A stretch of DNA of 10,317 nt. Source: Flavobacteria bacterium RIFCSPLOWO2_12_FULL_31_7 (GTDB lineage: Bacteria > Bacteroidota > Bacteroidia > Flavobacteriales > Flavobacteriaceae). The position numbers were made by a program, and so were the translations under genes. Of this stretch, positions 1 to 7,153 are shown piece by piece; the stretch's first letter is position 1, and each line of letters begins with the position of its first letter. Below the pieces are notes generated by a model, which saw nothing but the letters and a program-made list of their open reading frames with translations, made no database searches and was not told where the DNA came from. The DNA is taken from assembly GCA_001800945.1 (NCBI GenBank), contig MGWJ01000037.1, positions 1 to 10,317 of the forward strand. The letters run 5' to 3'.

Positions 1-1
1 T

Positions 2-178
2 GCTCAATGTGCTATGTGTCGAGCTTCCCTACAAAATGAAGCAAACAAAGCTGCAGCAGAAGGTGTTAACGACGGAATTGTGTATTTGATGGCTATACCT
101 TATATTTTAGTTGCAGGCGTTTTTTACGCAGTATGGCGATTAAAACAAAAAAAGAAAGAACAAGTTTCTTCTGAATAA
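2..178 (+). CDS. Small Cys-containing membrane protein, C-terminal part (5' end outside window)
   Basis: The open frame enters at base 2 and ends with TAA at 176-178, giving 58 residues. It begins AQCAMCRASLQ, which has a CxxC pair, continues with a polar helix-like stretch, and then has one hydrophobic segment (roughly IVYLMAIPYILVAGVFYAVW) followed by a Lys-rich tail (RLKQKKKEQ). This fits a small single-pass membrane protein with the Cys pair outside the cytoplasm and the basic tail inside. The AQC start of the visible part could be the end of a cleaved signal peptide, but that region is not in the window. I recognise no named family, and a redox or metal role for CxxC is only a guess. A strong terminator follows directly. 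Confidence 0.7.
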   Translation, partial: AQCAMCRASLQNEANKAAAEGVNDGIVYLMAIPYILVAGVFYAVWRLKQKKKEQVSSE

Positions 179-180
179 TA

Positions 181-217
181 AAAAAATCCCGTTCTAATTT
201 TTAGAACGGGATTTTTT
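181..217 (+). terminator. Intrinsic terminator after the small membrane protein
   Basis: A perfect 17-bp inverted repeat (arms 181-197 and 201-217, core ATCCCGTTCTAA / TTAGAACGGGAT) has a 3-nt loop. The arms are flanked by an A-run on the left and a T-run on the right. It starts two bases after the upstream stop codon. The A and T runs make it symmetric, so it could also stop transcription arriving from the minus-strand DUF4403 gene. Confidence 0.9.
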
Positions 218-255
218 ATTCGTGTTTCAAGTTTTTCGGCAAATAAAACACAAAC

Positions 256-318
256 TTGTCACCCTGAAGGGGTTTCAATAGTTTTTGTAATTAGTATGTG
301 ACGCTTTCGGCGTGACAA
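256..318. repeat. Imperfect inverted repeat, possible dispersed intergenic element
   Basis: TTGTCACCCTGAA at 256-268 is matched on the opposite strand by TTGTCACGCCGAA (from TTCGGCGTGACAA at 306-318), 11 of 13 bases identical, with about 37 bases between. Sequences of the GTCACCCTGA type are, from memory, common between genes in Flavobacterium. That would fit a dispersed REP-like element, but copy number cannot be judged from one window. Confidence 0.45.
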
Positions 319-340
319 ACGTTGTGGATATTTTATTTTT

Positions 341-361
341 ACTTCAGACTTCCAGCTTCTA
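341..361. repeat. Three degenerate 7-mer units abutting a stop codon
   Basis: Three consecutive heptamers, ACTTCAG, ACTTCCA and GCTTCTA, occupy 341-361. The last one contains the minus-strand stop codon of the DUF4403 gene (CTA at 359-361). It looks like the remains of a short tandem repeat. Only three diverged units are visible, so chance similarity is possible. Confidence 0.3.
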
Positions 362-1750
362 GTCCATTCCGTCAATCGTAATTTTCATAGTTCCGGTTGA
401 AGTGATAAACGCTACAATTCCTTTTTCAGTCAATTCCATTTTTTCGAATACAAAATCATTTAGTTTTCCGTTTACAAATACACCTTTCATAGGAGAATAA
501 TTCGTTAAATAAGGCAACATATTTTTCTTACCATCCTCTAAATTTGGTTTAATAGAATATCTGCAGTTTTCTTTAATTTTGTTTAAAATCATACCTTGTA
601 ACAACCAATTTGCCGTTCTGGTTAAAATGCCTTTGGTGTTTAAAACATAATCCATCTCTTCAAAATAAATTTCTTTGGTTTCCGAATTGTATTTTGGAAT
701 TCCTGTTAAATAAATCGTTCCGTTTACCGAACCTAATAGGTCTAAAGCAATAATCATTTTACCATCTTTATACCATAAATCTACTTTCTGAACGGTTACT
801 TTTCTTTTTCCCGAACCAAATTCCTGACCCATGAAATTTTTAGTCATAATTCGACTCGCACTTTCATAGGTAGAAACCGCTGCAACCGAAGCATTAAAGT
901 CGGATGGAATTTTACTAACTGCTTTAGAAATAATTTTAGTTCTGTCAAATCCGGTTTTTGGTTTTTGTCCGATTAAAGTTTGCATGATACATTTCATGCC
1001 TAAATTCATGGTAATTTTAGAATGACTCAAAACAGCATTTGTGCTATAAATCTCATTCGGTACTAATTTAAACCAAGTTTCATAGGTTTCATTCGCTAAA
1101 AATGGAGTAGAAATAGTTTCTAAAACATCCATTACTTGTTCTTTGAAATCGCAACTTTTATTAATGGCTTCGTCAATCATTCTAGCTACTTTTCCTTTGA
1201 AAATAGATAAAGTTGGATTGATAATATACGTAATCGGAACATTTTTTCCAGCTACTAAAATACTTGGACTTTCGCTCCATTCAAAATCTTCAATTTTAGA
1301 AGTTGTGTTGAGTTTCCAATTTGCGAAATTCGCTTTACTATTTAAGGTAATGGTTCCGTTTAAGTTGATTTCTCTCGTATCGTTTAAACCCATAAATTCA
1401 GTTCCATATTTGATTTTTGCCCAAATTTTTAAAGGAATAACGGATACAATTTCACCATTTCTTTCAACTAATTTAATATCAGATGTTTTCCAAATTTTCA
1501 TTTCAGTTTTGTCGTCATTCAATATGGAATCGTTATAAATTAAACCTTTTAAGTTTTTGTTTAAATGATACTCGATTTCTTTCATGCTAACTTCCATTGG
1601 CATAGAAATTAGTGACGTTTTATTACTGTAAACCATTGGAGCATTATCCGAAGCTTCCGGTTTAATGGTGTCAATTCTTTTGGAAGAACTACAACTAAAA
1701 AGGCCAATATTTAAGAGTCCAAAAAGCAAAATTTTAATTTTTAAATTCAT
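359..1750 (-). CDS. DUF4403 family lipoprotein
   Basis: This 463-residue protein has a short basic start, a hydrophobic stretch and a lipobox (GLFSC, Cys20), so it is predicted to be lipid-anchored by signal peptidase II. The residues after the Cys (SSSKR) contain no acidic cluster of the kind that sends Bacteroidota lipoproteins to the surface, which suggests a periplasm-facing location. The mature part has repeated beta-rich stretches with regularly spaced hydrophobic residues, for example ISMPMEVSMKEIEYHLNK near 48-65 and the closing MKITIDGMD. The composition and length resemble DUF4403, a family of unknown function; I place it there by resemblance, not by search. It stands alone, divergent from the efflux operon with 177 bases between. 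Its start sits at the lipoprotein signal, so no alternative start is needed. Confidence 0.75.
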   Translation of the reverse strand: MNLKIKILLFGLLNIGLFSCSSSKRIDTIKPEASDNAPMVYSNKTSLISMPMEVSMKEIEYHLNKNLKGLIYNDSILNDDKTEMKIWKTSDIKLVERNGEIVSVIPLKIWAKIKYGTEFMGLNDTREINLNGTITLNSKANFANWKLNTTSKIEDFEWSESPSILVAGKNVPITYIINPTLSIFKGKVARMIDEAINKSCDFKEQVMDVLETISTPFLANETYETWFKLVPNEIYSTNAVLSHSKITMNLGMKCIMQTLIGQKPKTGFDRTKIISKAVSKIPSDFNASVAAVSTYESASRIMTKNFMGQEFGSGKRKVTVQKVDLWYKDGKMIIALDLLGSVNGTIYLTGIPKYNSETKEIYFEEMDYVLNTKGILTRTANWLLQGMILNKIKENCRYSIKPNLEDGKKNMLPYLTNYSPMKGVFVNGKLNDFVFEKMELTEKGIVAFITSTGTMKITIDGMD

Positions 1751-1927
1751 TATAAATGGTATTATGCGAGTTTAAAATGGATACTTGGAGAAAACGCAAA
1801 GTGCTTTTAAATATTGTTTAAATAAAATACATAAGACAAAGTGTTTTCTGGTATAAAAGTAAAATTTTAATTGTAAAGTGTAACAATTTTTTAAAAAATC
1901 GGTCAAATAGGAAAAACAATTATAATA
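1751..1927. promoter_or_regulatory. Divergent control region between DUF4403 and the efflux operon
   Basis: These 177 AT-rich bases must carry the promoters of both divergent genes. I find no clean TAnnTTTG box on either strand. CAAAGTG(C/T)TTT occurs at 1797-1807 and 1837-1847, exactly 40 bases apart, and a related TAAAGTGTAAC lies at about 1874-1884. These could be regulator sites, but the evidence is only their similarity and spacing. Confidence 0.3.
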
Positions 1928-3289
1928 ATGAAATCAGTACAAATAGTTTTTGTATTATTTTTTGTAAGTGTTGCTTCTTTTGCCCAAGAAAAAAAATGGA
2001 CTTTAAAAGAATGTATCAATCACGCCATCAAGAATAATATTTCCATAAAACAATCGGAATTAGATTTACAAACTACAGCCATTTCTAAAAAAGATGCGAT
2101 TGGTAATTTTTTACCATCTTTAAACGCATCTGGATCACATTCTTGGAATATTGGTTTAAATCAGAATATTACAACGGGTTTACTTGAAAATCAAACCACT
2201 CAGTTTACCTCTGCGAATTTAAATGCAAATGTGGATATTTTTAAAGGTTTGCAAAATGTGAATCAGTTAAGAAAAGCCAATTTATCAATAATTGCATCTC
2301 AATATCAATTGACTAAAATGCAAGAAGATATTGCCTTAAACGTAGCGAATGCTTATTTGCAAATTTTATTTAATAAAGAGAATTTAAAAGTTCAAAAAGA
2401 GCAAAATCTTTTAGATACCAAACAGTATGAAAGAACGGTGGAATTGGTTGATGCCGGAAATGTTCCAAAAGGGGATTTGTTAGATATTCAAGCTACGTTG
2501 GCTTCTGGAAAACAACGTATTATTGTTGCGGAAAACGCCTTATTGTTGTCAAAATTAAGTTTAGCGCAATTGCTTCAAATTCAAGATTTTCAAAATTTTG
2601 ATGTGTCCGATGAAGATATGCCAACTATGTTGTCCACTATTTTAAGTGAAACTCCAGAAGCAGTTATAGCAAAAGCAAAAGAAAACAGAACAGAACTTAA
2701 AATTGCACAAGCAAATTTAGCTATTGCAGAGAAAGATATTTCAATTGCTAAAGGAGCGTATTTGCCAAGTTTATCTGCTTTTTATGGTTTCAATACAAGA
2801 GCTTCGAATTCGAATGGTTTTGATATTGTAAATGGGAATCCAGTAATAACAAGTCCGAAACCAATATTTGATCAGTTTGATACTAATAAAGGTCAAAATT
2901 TCGGTTTATCATTAAATATTCCAATTTTTAACGGATTTGCAGTTCGAAATAATGTTGCAAGAAGTAAAGTGGCTTTAGAAAGAAGCAAACTAGCAAAAAG
3001 TCAACAAGAATTAGATATTGAGCGTAATGTTTTTACAGCTTATACCGATACAAAAGCAGCCAAAGAAAGTTATGAAGCGGCATTACAAATTGAAAAAGCT
3101 CGTGAATTAGCCATGCAATATGCAAAAGACAGATATGAAATTGGGATGATGAATGTTTTTGATTATAACCAATCACAAACAGCTTTTGTAAACGCACAAT
3201 CAGAAGTATTAAGAACCAAGTATGATTATATTTTTAGAATTAAAATTTTAGAATTTTATTTCGGAATTCCACTTATAGAAAAACAATAA
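1928..3289 (+). CDS. TolC family outer-membrane efflux channel
   Basis: A protein of 453 residues with a clear signal peptide (MKSVQIVFVL onward, cleavage near SFAQ, residue 19-20). The mature start WTLKECINHAIKNN is typical of the OEP family in Bacteroidota. The two internal OEP repeats are visible: the first covers about 25-220 (FLPSLNASGS near 61-70, then a long helical stretch) and the second about 250-445 (YLPSLSAFYGF near 278-288, IPIFNGF near 331-337, and the closing helix with YEIGMMNVFDYNQSQ near 403-417). Such proteins trimerise into a beta-barrel with a long periplasmic alpha-helical tunnel. The adaptor gene follows after four bases, so the two should be co-transcribed and form the outer and periplasmic parts of one exporter. 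The substrate cannot be told from the sequence. Confidence 0.93.
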   Translation: MKSVQIVFVLFFVSVASFAQEKKWTLKECINHAIKNNISIKQSELDLQTTAISKKDAIGNFLPSLNASGSHSWNIGLNQNITTGLLENQTTQFTSANLNANVDIFKGLQNVNQLRKANLSIIASQYQLTKMQEDIALNVANAYLQILFNKENLKVQKEQNLLDTKQYERTVELVDAGNVPKGDLLDIQATLASGKQRIIVAENALLLSKLSLAQLLQIQDFQNFDVSDEDMPTMLSTILSETPEAVIAKAKENRTELKIAQANLAIAEKDISIAKGAYLPSLSAFYGFNTRASNSNGFDIVNGNPVITSPKPIFDQFDTNKGQNFGLSLNIPIFNGFAVRNNVARSKVALERSKLAKSQQELDIERNVFTAYTDTKAAKESYEAALQIEKARELAMQYAKDRYEIGMMNVFDYNQSQTAFVNAQSEVLRTKYDYIFRIKILEFYFGIPLIEKQ

Positions 3290-3293
3290 AGCC

Positions 3294-4619
3294 ATGTCAA
3301 GAAAAAAATTATTTATCATTTTAGGAAGTGTAGTTGCAGTTGTAGCACTATTAATTGTTCTGAAAAAATCAGGAAAAATTGGAAATAACGACGACGGTAA
3401 AGTGGTTGAAGTTTCTAAAGCAGAAACAATGACTATTGTAGAAACGGTTTCGGCAACAGGTAAAATTCAACCAGAAGTTGAAATTAAAATTATGCCAGAA
3501 GTTTCAGGTGAAATTATAGCTTTAAATGTAAAAGAAGGACAAGAAGTTAAAAAAGGACAACTTTTAGTAAAAATTAATCCAGATATTTATACTTCAGGTG
3601 TTGATAGAACAGTAGCGTCTTTATCTACTTCAAAAGCTGGCGTGAGTCAAGCCGATGCACAAGTGAAAGAAGCAAAAGCTAATTACGATAGAAATAAAAA
3701 ATTATTCGATAAAGGTGTGATTTCACGTTCAGAATGGGATAAAGTTGTTTCGGCTTATGAAGTGGCAGTAGCGAGTAAACAATCAGCATATTATCAAATG
3801 AAATCTGCTTCGGCCAACGTAACAGAAGCTAGCGATAACTTAAAAAGAACTACTATTTTCGCGCCAGCAGATGGAACGATTTCTAAATTAGATATCGAAT
3901 TGGGCGAAAGAGTTTTAGGTCAGCAACAAATGGCAGGAACAGAAATGATGCGTATTGCCAACTTAAACAATATGGAAGTTGAAGTAGACGTAAATGAAAA
4001 TGACATCGTAAAAGTAAGTATTGGTGATTCGGCTAAAATTGAAGTGGATGCGTATTTAAAAAGAAAATTTGATGGTATTGTAACGAGTATTTCAAACTCA
4101 GCTACAACAGGATTAACAGCAGATCAAGTGACTAATTTTAAAGTTAAGGTAAGATTAGTAAAAGAATCGTACCAAGATTTATTAGAAGGTAAACCTGTGA
4201 GTTATTCGCCTTTCCGTCCAGGAATGACTGCTACTGTGGATATTGAAACTAAAAGAAGTATAAATGTTTTAGGTGTGCCAATTAGTGCCATCGTAATAAA
4301 AGATGATACAACTTCAACTAAGAAAGATATTGTGGCTGAAATTGAAAAAGAAGAAGCAGAGAAAAAAGGAAAAGCACCTAAAAAAGATATTAAATTCGAA
4401 TGTGTTTTCGTCAAAGTGGGTGACAAAGCGAAAATTAGAGTAGTGAAAACTGGAATTCAAGATGATACCAATATTGAAATTTTATCTGGATTGAAAAAAG
4501 GTGATGAAATTATCACCGGACCTTATACTTTAGTTTCAAAAGAGTTGATGCCAAATGATAAAGTACGCTTGGAAACTAAATCCGATAAAGAGAAAAAAGC
4601 AAAAGAAGAGAAAAGTTAG
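3294..4619 (+). CDS. Periplasmic adaptor (membrane fusion protein) of a tripartite efflux system, HlyD/MacA-like
   Basis: This 441-residue protein has an N-terminal membrane anchor (residues 5-23) and no lipobox. The first half of a lipoyl-like domain lies around 67-95 (EVSGEIIALNVKEGQEVKKG). An alpha-helical hairpin rich in Ala, Ser and Lys covers about 100-183 and contains the RSEWDK turn near 145-150. The second lipoyl half is at 186-208 (FAPADGTISKLDIELGERV), and a beta-barrel domain follows to about 320. A membrane-proximal domain ends with TGIQDDTNIEILSGLKKGDEIITGP (near 386-410). A Lys/Glu-rich stretch (about 338-368) interrupts this last domain, and the tail is also Lys/Glu-rich. It would connect an inner-membrane ABC (MacB-like) or RND pump to the TolC protein encoded just upstream. 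No pump gene follows; a terminator does. Confidence 0.92.
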   Translation: MSRKKLFIILGSVVAVVALLIVLKKSGKIGNNDDGKVVEVSKAETMTIVETVSATGKIQPEVEIKIMPEVSGEIIALNVKEGQEVKKGQLLVKINPDIYTSGVDRTVASLSTSKAGVSQADAQVKEAKANYDRNKKLFDKGVISRSEWDKVVSAYEVAVASKQSAYYQMKSASANVTEASDNLKRTTIFAPADGTISKLDIELGERVLGQQQMAGTEMMRIANLNNMEVEVDVNENDIVKVSIGDSAKIEVDAYLKRKFDGIVTSISNSATTGLTADQVTNFKVKVRLVKESYQDLLEGKPVSYSPFRPGMTATVDIETKRSINVLGVPISAIVIKDDTTSTKKDIVAEIEKEEAEKKGKAPKKDIKFECVFVKVGDKAKIRVVKTGIQDDTNIEILSGLKKGDEIITGPYTLVSKELMPNDKVRLETKSDKEKKAKEEKS

Positions 4620-4643
4620 TTATGAATTGATTTGATTTTGATT

Positions 4644-4675
4644 AAAAAAAGACACAAGAAATTGTGTCTTTTTTT
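4644..4675 (+). terminator. Intrinsic terminator of the efflux operon
   Basis: A 14-bp perfect stem (AAAAAAAGACACAA at 4644-4657 and its complement at 4662-4675) has a GAAA tetraloop and ends in a run of seven T. It lies 25 bases after the adaptor stop codon and ends the operon before tsaB. Confidence 0.9.
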
Positions 4676-4704
4676 GTTTCTTTGTATACTAAAATACAAT
4701 AAAA

Positions 4705-5373
4705 ATGGCATTAATTCTGAATATAGAAACCGCAACTAAAAATTGTTCTGTAGCTTTAGCAAAAGATGGAAAAACGTTAGCTATAAGAGAAATTGCAACT
4801 CAAAATTTTTCTCATGCCGAAAAGTTACATGTTTTTATAGAAGAATTATTTTTAGAAACGAATTTGAAATTACAAGATTTAAGTGCGATTGCTGTAAGTC
4901 AAGGTCCAGGTTCTTATACGGGCTTACGAATTGGCGTTTCTGCTGCAAAAGGTTTGTGTTATGCTTTATCAGTTCCGTTAATTGCTGTGGATACTTTAGA
5001 ATTATTAGCCAGAAAAATTTCTGTATCAGATGGAATTATCGTCCCAATGATTGATGCCCGAAGAATGGAAGTGTTTGGTGCTTTTTTCGATACAAATTTC
5101 AACAAAATAAGAGAAACTAAAGCTGAAATTATTGATGAAACCAGTTATCAAGATATTCAGCAAACCATGTATTTAATTGGTGATGGTGCTATGAAATTTA
5201 AAGATGTTTTAACTGATGCTAAGTTTCAGTATTATCCGGAATTAGAATTTCCATCGGCAAATGAAATGGCATCAGTTTCTTTTCAAAAATTCCAAAACAA
5301 TCAGTTTGAAGATGTAGCGTATTTTGAACCTTTTTATCTGAAAGATTTTGTGATGTTGACTAAGAAAGTGTAA
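4705..5373 (+). CDS. tsaB: TsaB, tRNA threonylcarbamoyladenosine (t6A37) complex dimerisation subunit
   Basis: The protein has 222 residues, the usual TsaB/YeaZ length. It has the ASKHA-type N-terminus ILNIETATKNCSVAL (4-18), the family signature SQGPGSYTGLRIG (65-77), and a following helix AAKGLCYALSVPLIAVDTLELLA. IDARRMEVFGAFF (116-128) is the conserved second-lobe motif. TsaB pairs with TsaD and, with TsaE and TsaC/TsaC2, makes the t6A modification on ANN-decoding tRNAs in the cytoplasm. The partner genes are not in this window. It sits 29 bases after the efflux terminator, so it needs its own promoter. TTTCTTTG at 4677-4684 is one base off the TAnnTTTG box and lies about 20 bases before the start. 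The start has A at -3 and -6, which favours initiation in Flavobacterium. Confidence 0.95.
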   Translation: MALILNIETATKNCSVALAKDGKTLAIREIATQNFSHAEKLHVFIEELFLETNLKLQDLSAIAVSQGPGSYTGLRIGVSAAKGLCYALSVPLIAVDTLELLARKISVSDGIIVPMIDARRMEVFGAFFDTNFNKIRETKAEIIDETSYQDIQQTMYLIGDGAMKFKDVLTDAKFQYYPELEFPSANEMASVSFQKFQNNQFEDVAYFEPFYLKDFVMLTKKV

Positions 5374-5405
5374 ATTCTAAGTAAAATACACTTCGCAATA
5401 CTTTC

Positions 5406-5418
5406 CCTCTAAAAGAGG
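5406..5418. repeat. Small hairpin between convergent tsaB and mscS-like genes
   Basis: CCTCT at 5406-5410 and AGAGG at 5414-5418 form a 5-bp stem with an AAA loop in the 73-base gap between the two stop codons. Neither side carries a T-run, so it is a poor terminator. It may be a fragment of a dispersed intergenic element. Confidence 0.3.
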
Positions 5419-5446
5419 AGAATTGAAATGAGATTAAAAAATAAAT

Positions 5447-6208
5447 CTAAATTTTCACCAAATCCTTACACTGTTCTAAAATATCGGATTTGACTTGCAT
5501 GTTATGGGCGTTTTCTGTCCAAACTCTGGCGCTAAAGTGAATTGATGTTTCTGTGAAATTATTGATAAAAACAGCAGCTTTTGGATCTTTTAATACCAAA
5601 GGATGTTGTTGGATAATTGTAGCAATTTTGTTTTTAATGTCTGACACATCTGAAGTATAGTTTGTGATGATTTCAATATCTACACGTCTGGTGCTTAATT
5701 GACTGTGATTTTTTATTTTTCCGTTAGATAAAATCCCGTTCGGAATATAAACCACTTGGTTGTTTGATGTAATCATTTTTGTTGAAAAAATTAAAATTTC
5801 CGCAACACTTCCTTGTTCGCCTAGTACTTCAATGGTATCGCCTACTCGAAACGGTTTGAACAATATTATTAAAATTCCTCCAGCAAAATTAGATAACGAA
5901 CCTTGCAAAGATAATCCAACTGCTAAACCTGCAGCTCCTAAAATAGCTACAAAAGAAGAAGTTTCAACGCCTAATTTTGAAATTACAGTGATGAAAAGCA
6001 TGATTCTTAAGGTCCAAAAAATAATATTCCCCAAAAAGTTCGTTAACGTAATTTCTACGTTTCTTTTGGTCATTATTTTTTTGGCTGTTTTAGTGATGAA
6101 ACTTGTAAACCATAATCCGCCAAATAAAATAAGTAATGCCATAGCAACTTTTGGCGAATAATTGAATAGTAAGTCTTTTATAGTGTTGGTATAGGTTTGA
6201 AACTCCAT
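5447..6208 (-). CDS. Small-conductance mechanosensitive channel, MscS family
   Basis: I use the Met at 6208 (MEFQTYTNTI), giving 253 residues. The longer frame from 6283 adds a basic stretch that lies over a good promoter box (6222-6229). Transmembrane segments are visible at about 20-38, 58-78 and 85-112. The third carries the pore-helix signature GAAGLAVGLSLQGSLSNFAGG (91-111), followed by ILIILFKPFRVGDTIEV at the start of the beta domain. IPNGILSNGKIKNHS and RRVDIEI are further family landmarks. The channel opens under membrane tension to release solutes after osmotic downshock. The end (DILEQCKDLVKI) appears short, because the usual last strand with a (I/F)P(F/Y)PQ motif is missing. It is a single gene, convergent with tsaB and divergent from the beta-barrel gene. 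Confidence 0.9.
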   Translation of the reverse strand: MEFQTYTNTIKDLLFNYSPKVAMALLILFGGLWFTSFITKTAKKIMTKRNVEITLTNFLGNIIFWTLRIMLFITVISKLGVETSSFVAILGAAGLAVGLSLQGSLSNFAGGILIILFKPFRVGDTIEVLGEQGSVAEILIFSTKMITSNNQVVYIPNGILSNGKIKNHSQLSTRRVDIEIITNYTSDVSDIKNKIATIIQQHPLVLKDPKAAVFINNFTETSIHFSARVWTENAHNMQVKSDILEQCKDLVKI

Positions 6209-6221
6209 TTTATTTTTTTTG

Positions 6222-6229
6222 CAAAAGTA
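6222..6229 (-). promoter_or_regulatory. Candidate -7 box of the MscS gene
   Basis: Read on the minus strand this is TACTTTTG, a full match to the Bacteroidota -7 consensus TAnnTTTG, 13 bases before the chosen ATG. No clear -33 TTG lies at the normal distance. It supports the downstream start at 6208, because the longer frame would run through it. Confidence 0.45.
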
Positions 6230-6342
6230 TAAATTGTTTGTTTTAATAGGCGTGTTTTTAAATAAAAATAACAGTTTTTTCAAAAGTTATAGGAAAGCAA
6301 TTGATTGCACAAATAAATAAACTGAACTATGATTTATGTCAG

Positions 6343-6372
6343 TTTTTATCTGGTTTTATGCTTATAAATTTG
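6343..6372 (+). promoter_or_regulatory. Candidate promoter of the beta-barrel outer-membrane protein
   Basis: TAAATTTG at 6365-6372 matches TAnnTTTG exactly. A weak -33 element (TTTTT at 6343-6347) lies about 18 bases upstream. The predicted transcript start would leave a leader of about 20 bases before the ATG at 6400. This also argues against the longer in-frame extension that begins near 6301. Confidence 0.55.
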
Positions 6373-6399
6373 TCTTATAATTTTAAAACTAAACATAAC

Positions 6400-7011
6400 A
6401 TGAAAAAATTATTATTAGCAAGTATTGCATTGTTAGGATTAAACGCAAATGCACAAGAAGAAAATAAAGGTTTACAAGGAACTTGGTGGGTTGCAGGTCA
6501 ATTAGCGTTTTCTTCAACAGATAACGGAGTAAGTGAGACTAAATCAAATACAATTGTTCCAGTAGTGGGATATTTTGTTGCGCCAACAACAACAATTGGT
6601 TTAGGAGTTGGAGTTATTAATTCACAAACAACTACTACTCTTGGTGGTGCTACAACAGCTGAATCTTCTGCAGTAATTATTCAGCCATTAGTTAGAAAAT
6701 ACTGGGGAATTGGAGGGAAATTTTTCCTTTTCGGACAAGCTTCTTTACCTTTAACATTTGGGGAAGACAAATTATCAAGTGATAAAACGAGTTCAATTGG
6801 TTTAGACATTGCACCAGGTATTGATTGTGTGATTAATAAATGGATGACAATTGAAACTTCTTTTTCATTAGTTAATTTGACTTCAACTTCAAGAAATCCA
6901 AATGTTGGAGAAAGTACAAGTGACTTCAGTTTCAATGCGAATCCATTCGATTTAAATCCGGGTTCAAGAAATGTTGGTGGTTTAAGACTTGGAGTAAAAT
7001 TCTTATTTTAA
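6400..7011 (+). CDS. Outer-membrane beta-barrel protein (porin-like)
   Basis: I choose the Met at 6400 (203 residues) because it begins a textbook signal peptide, MKKLLLASIALLGLNANA, with cleavage before QEENKG. The mature part has alternating polar and hydrophobic strands rich in Gly, Thr and Ser, for example WWVAGQLAFSS, TIGLGVGVI and KFFLFGQASLPLTFG. It ends in LRLGVKFLF, a terminal Phe strand of the kind the BAM complex recognises. The length suits a barrel of about eight strands, as in the OmpA/OmpW-like 'outer membrane beta-barrel' group. The function is unknown. Its own promoter lies upstream and hairpins downstream, so it is probably transcribed alone. Confidence 0.85.
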   Translation: MKKLLLASIALLGLNANAQEENKGLQGTWWVAGQLAFSSTDNGVSETKSNTIVPVVGYFVAPTTTIGLGVGVINSQTTTTLGGATTAESSAVIIQPLVRKYWGIGGKFFLFGQASLPLTFGEDKLSSDKTSSIGLDIAPGIDCVINKWMTIETSFSLVNLTSTSRNPNVGESTSDFSFNANPFDLNPGSRNVGGLRLGVKFLF

Positions 7012-7045
7012 CTTTCGTTATAATATTTTGATTGGTTAGGATGTA

Positions 7046-7084
7046 AAGAGGGCTGTTTTGGGTTAAAGCAGCTCTCTTGTTTTT
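7046..7084 (+). terminator. Terminator after the beta-barrel gene
   Basis: AAGAGGGCTG at 7046-7055 pairs with CAGCTCTCTT at 7069-7078 with one G-T wobble. The stem can extend inward through TTTT/AAAG, leaving a GGGTT loop. TTGTTTTTTG follows. It starts about 35 bases after the stop codon at 7011. Confidence 0.75.
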
Positions 7085-7106
7085 TGCAAATTCATCTAAA
7101 ATAAAG

Positions 7107-7136
7107 AAAGCGCTCTAAATTTAGAACGCTTTTTTG
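7107..7136. terminator. Second hairpin terminator, possibly bidirectional
   Basis: AAAGCG/CGCTTT arms enclose the palindrome TCTAAATTTAGA, with a single C/A mismatch between them, and a T-run follows on the plus strand. It lies 18 bases beyond the end of the convergent dodecin gene. It can serve as a back-up terminator for the beta-barrel gene and, read from the other side, as the end of the dodecin transcript (A-rich flank at 7099-7109). Confidence 0.7.
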
Positions 7137-7153
7137 TTATTTTTTGAAGTTCA

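Noticed and set aside
1143..1538. 131-residue plus-strand frame antisense to the DUF4403 gene
   Set aside because: The hydrophobic runs mirror the antisense of a beta-rich gene; the minus-strand gene has a lipoprotein signal and family-like length.
4677..4684. TTTCTTTG as a firm tsaB promoter
   Set aside because: It misses the A of TAnnTTTG and no -33 TTG lies at a normal distance, so I mention it only as a weak candidate.
5374..5460. Frameshift that would extend the MscS protein
   Set aside because: Reading the other minus-strand frames past the stop gives only a short stretch such as KFRFIF before a stop, with no sign of the expected PFPQ-type strand.
6209..6283. N-terminal extension of the MscS protein from Met at 6283
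   Set aside because: The extension is basic, not family-like, and crosses a full -7 promoter box at 6222-6229; Met at 6208 gives a normal MscS start.
6301..6399. N-terminal extension of the beta-barrel protein
   Set aside because: The Met at 6400 begins a clear signal peptide, and a promoter box (6365-6372) lies inside the extension.
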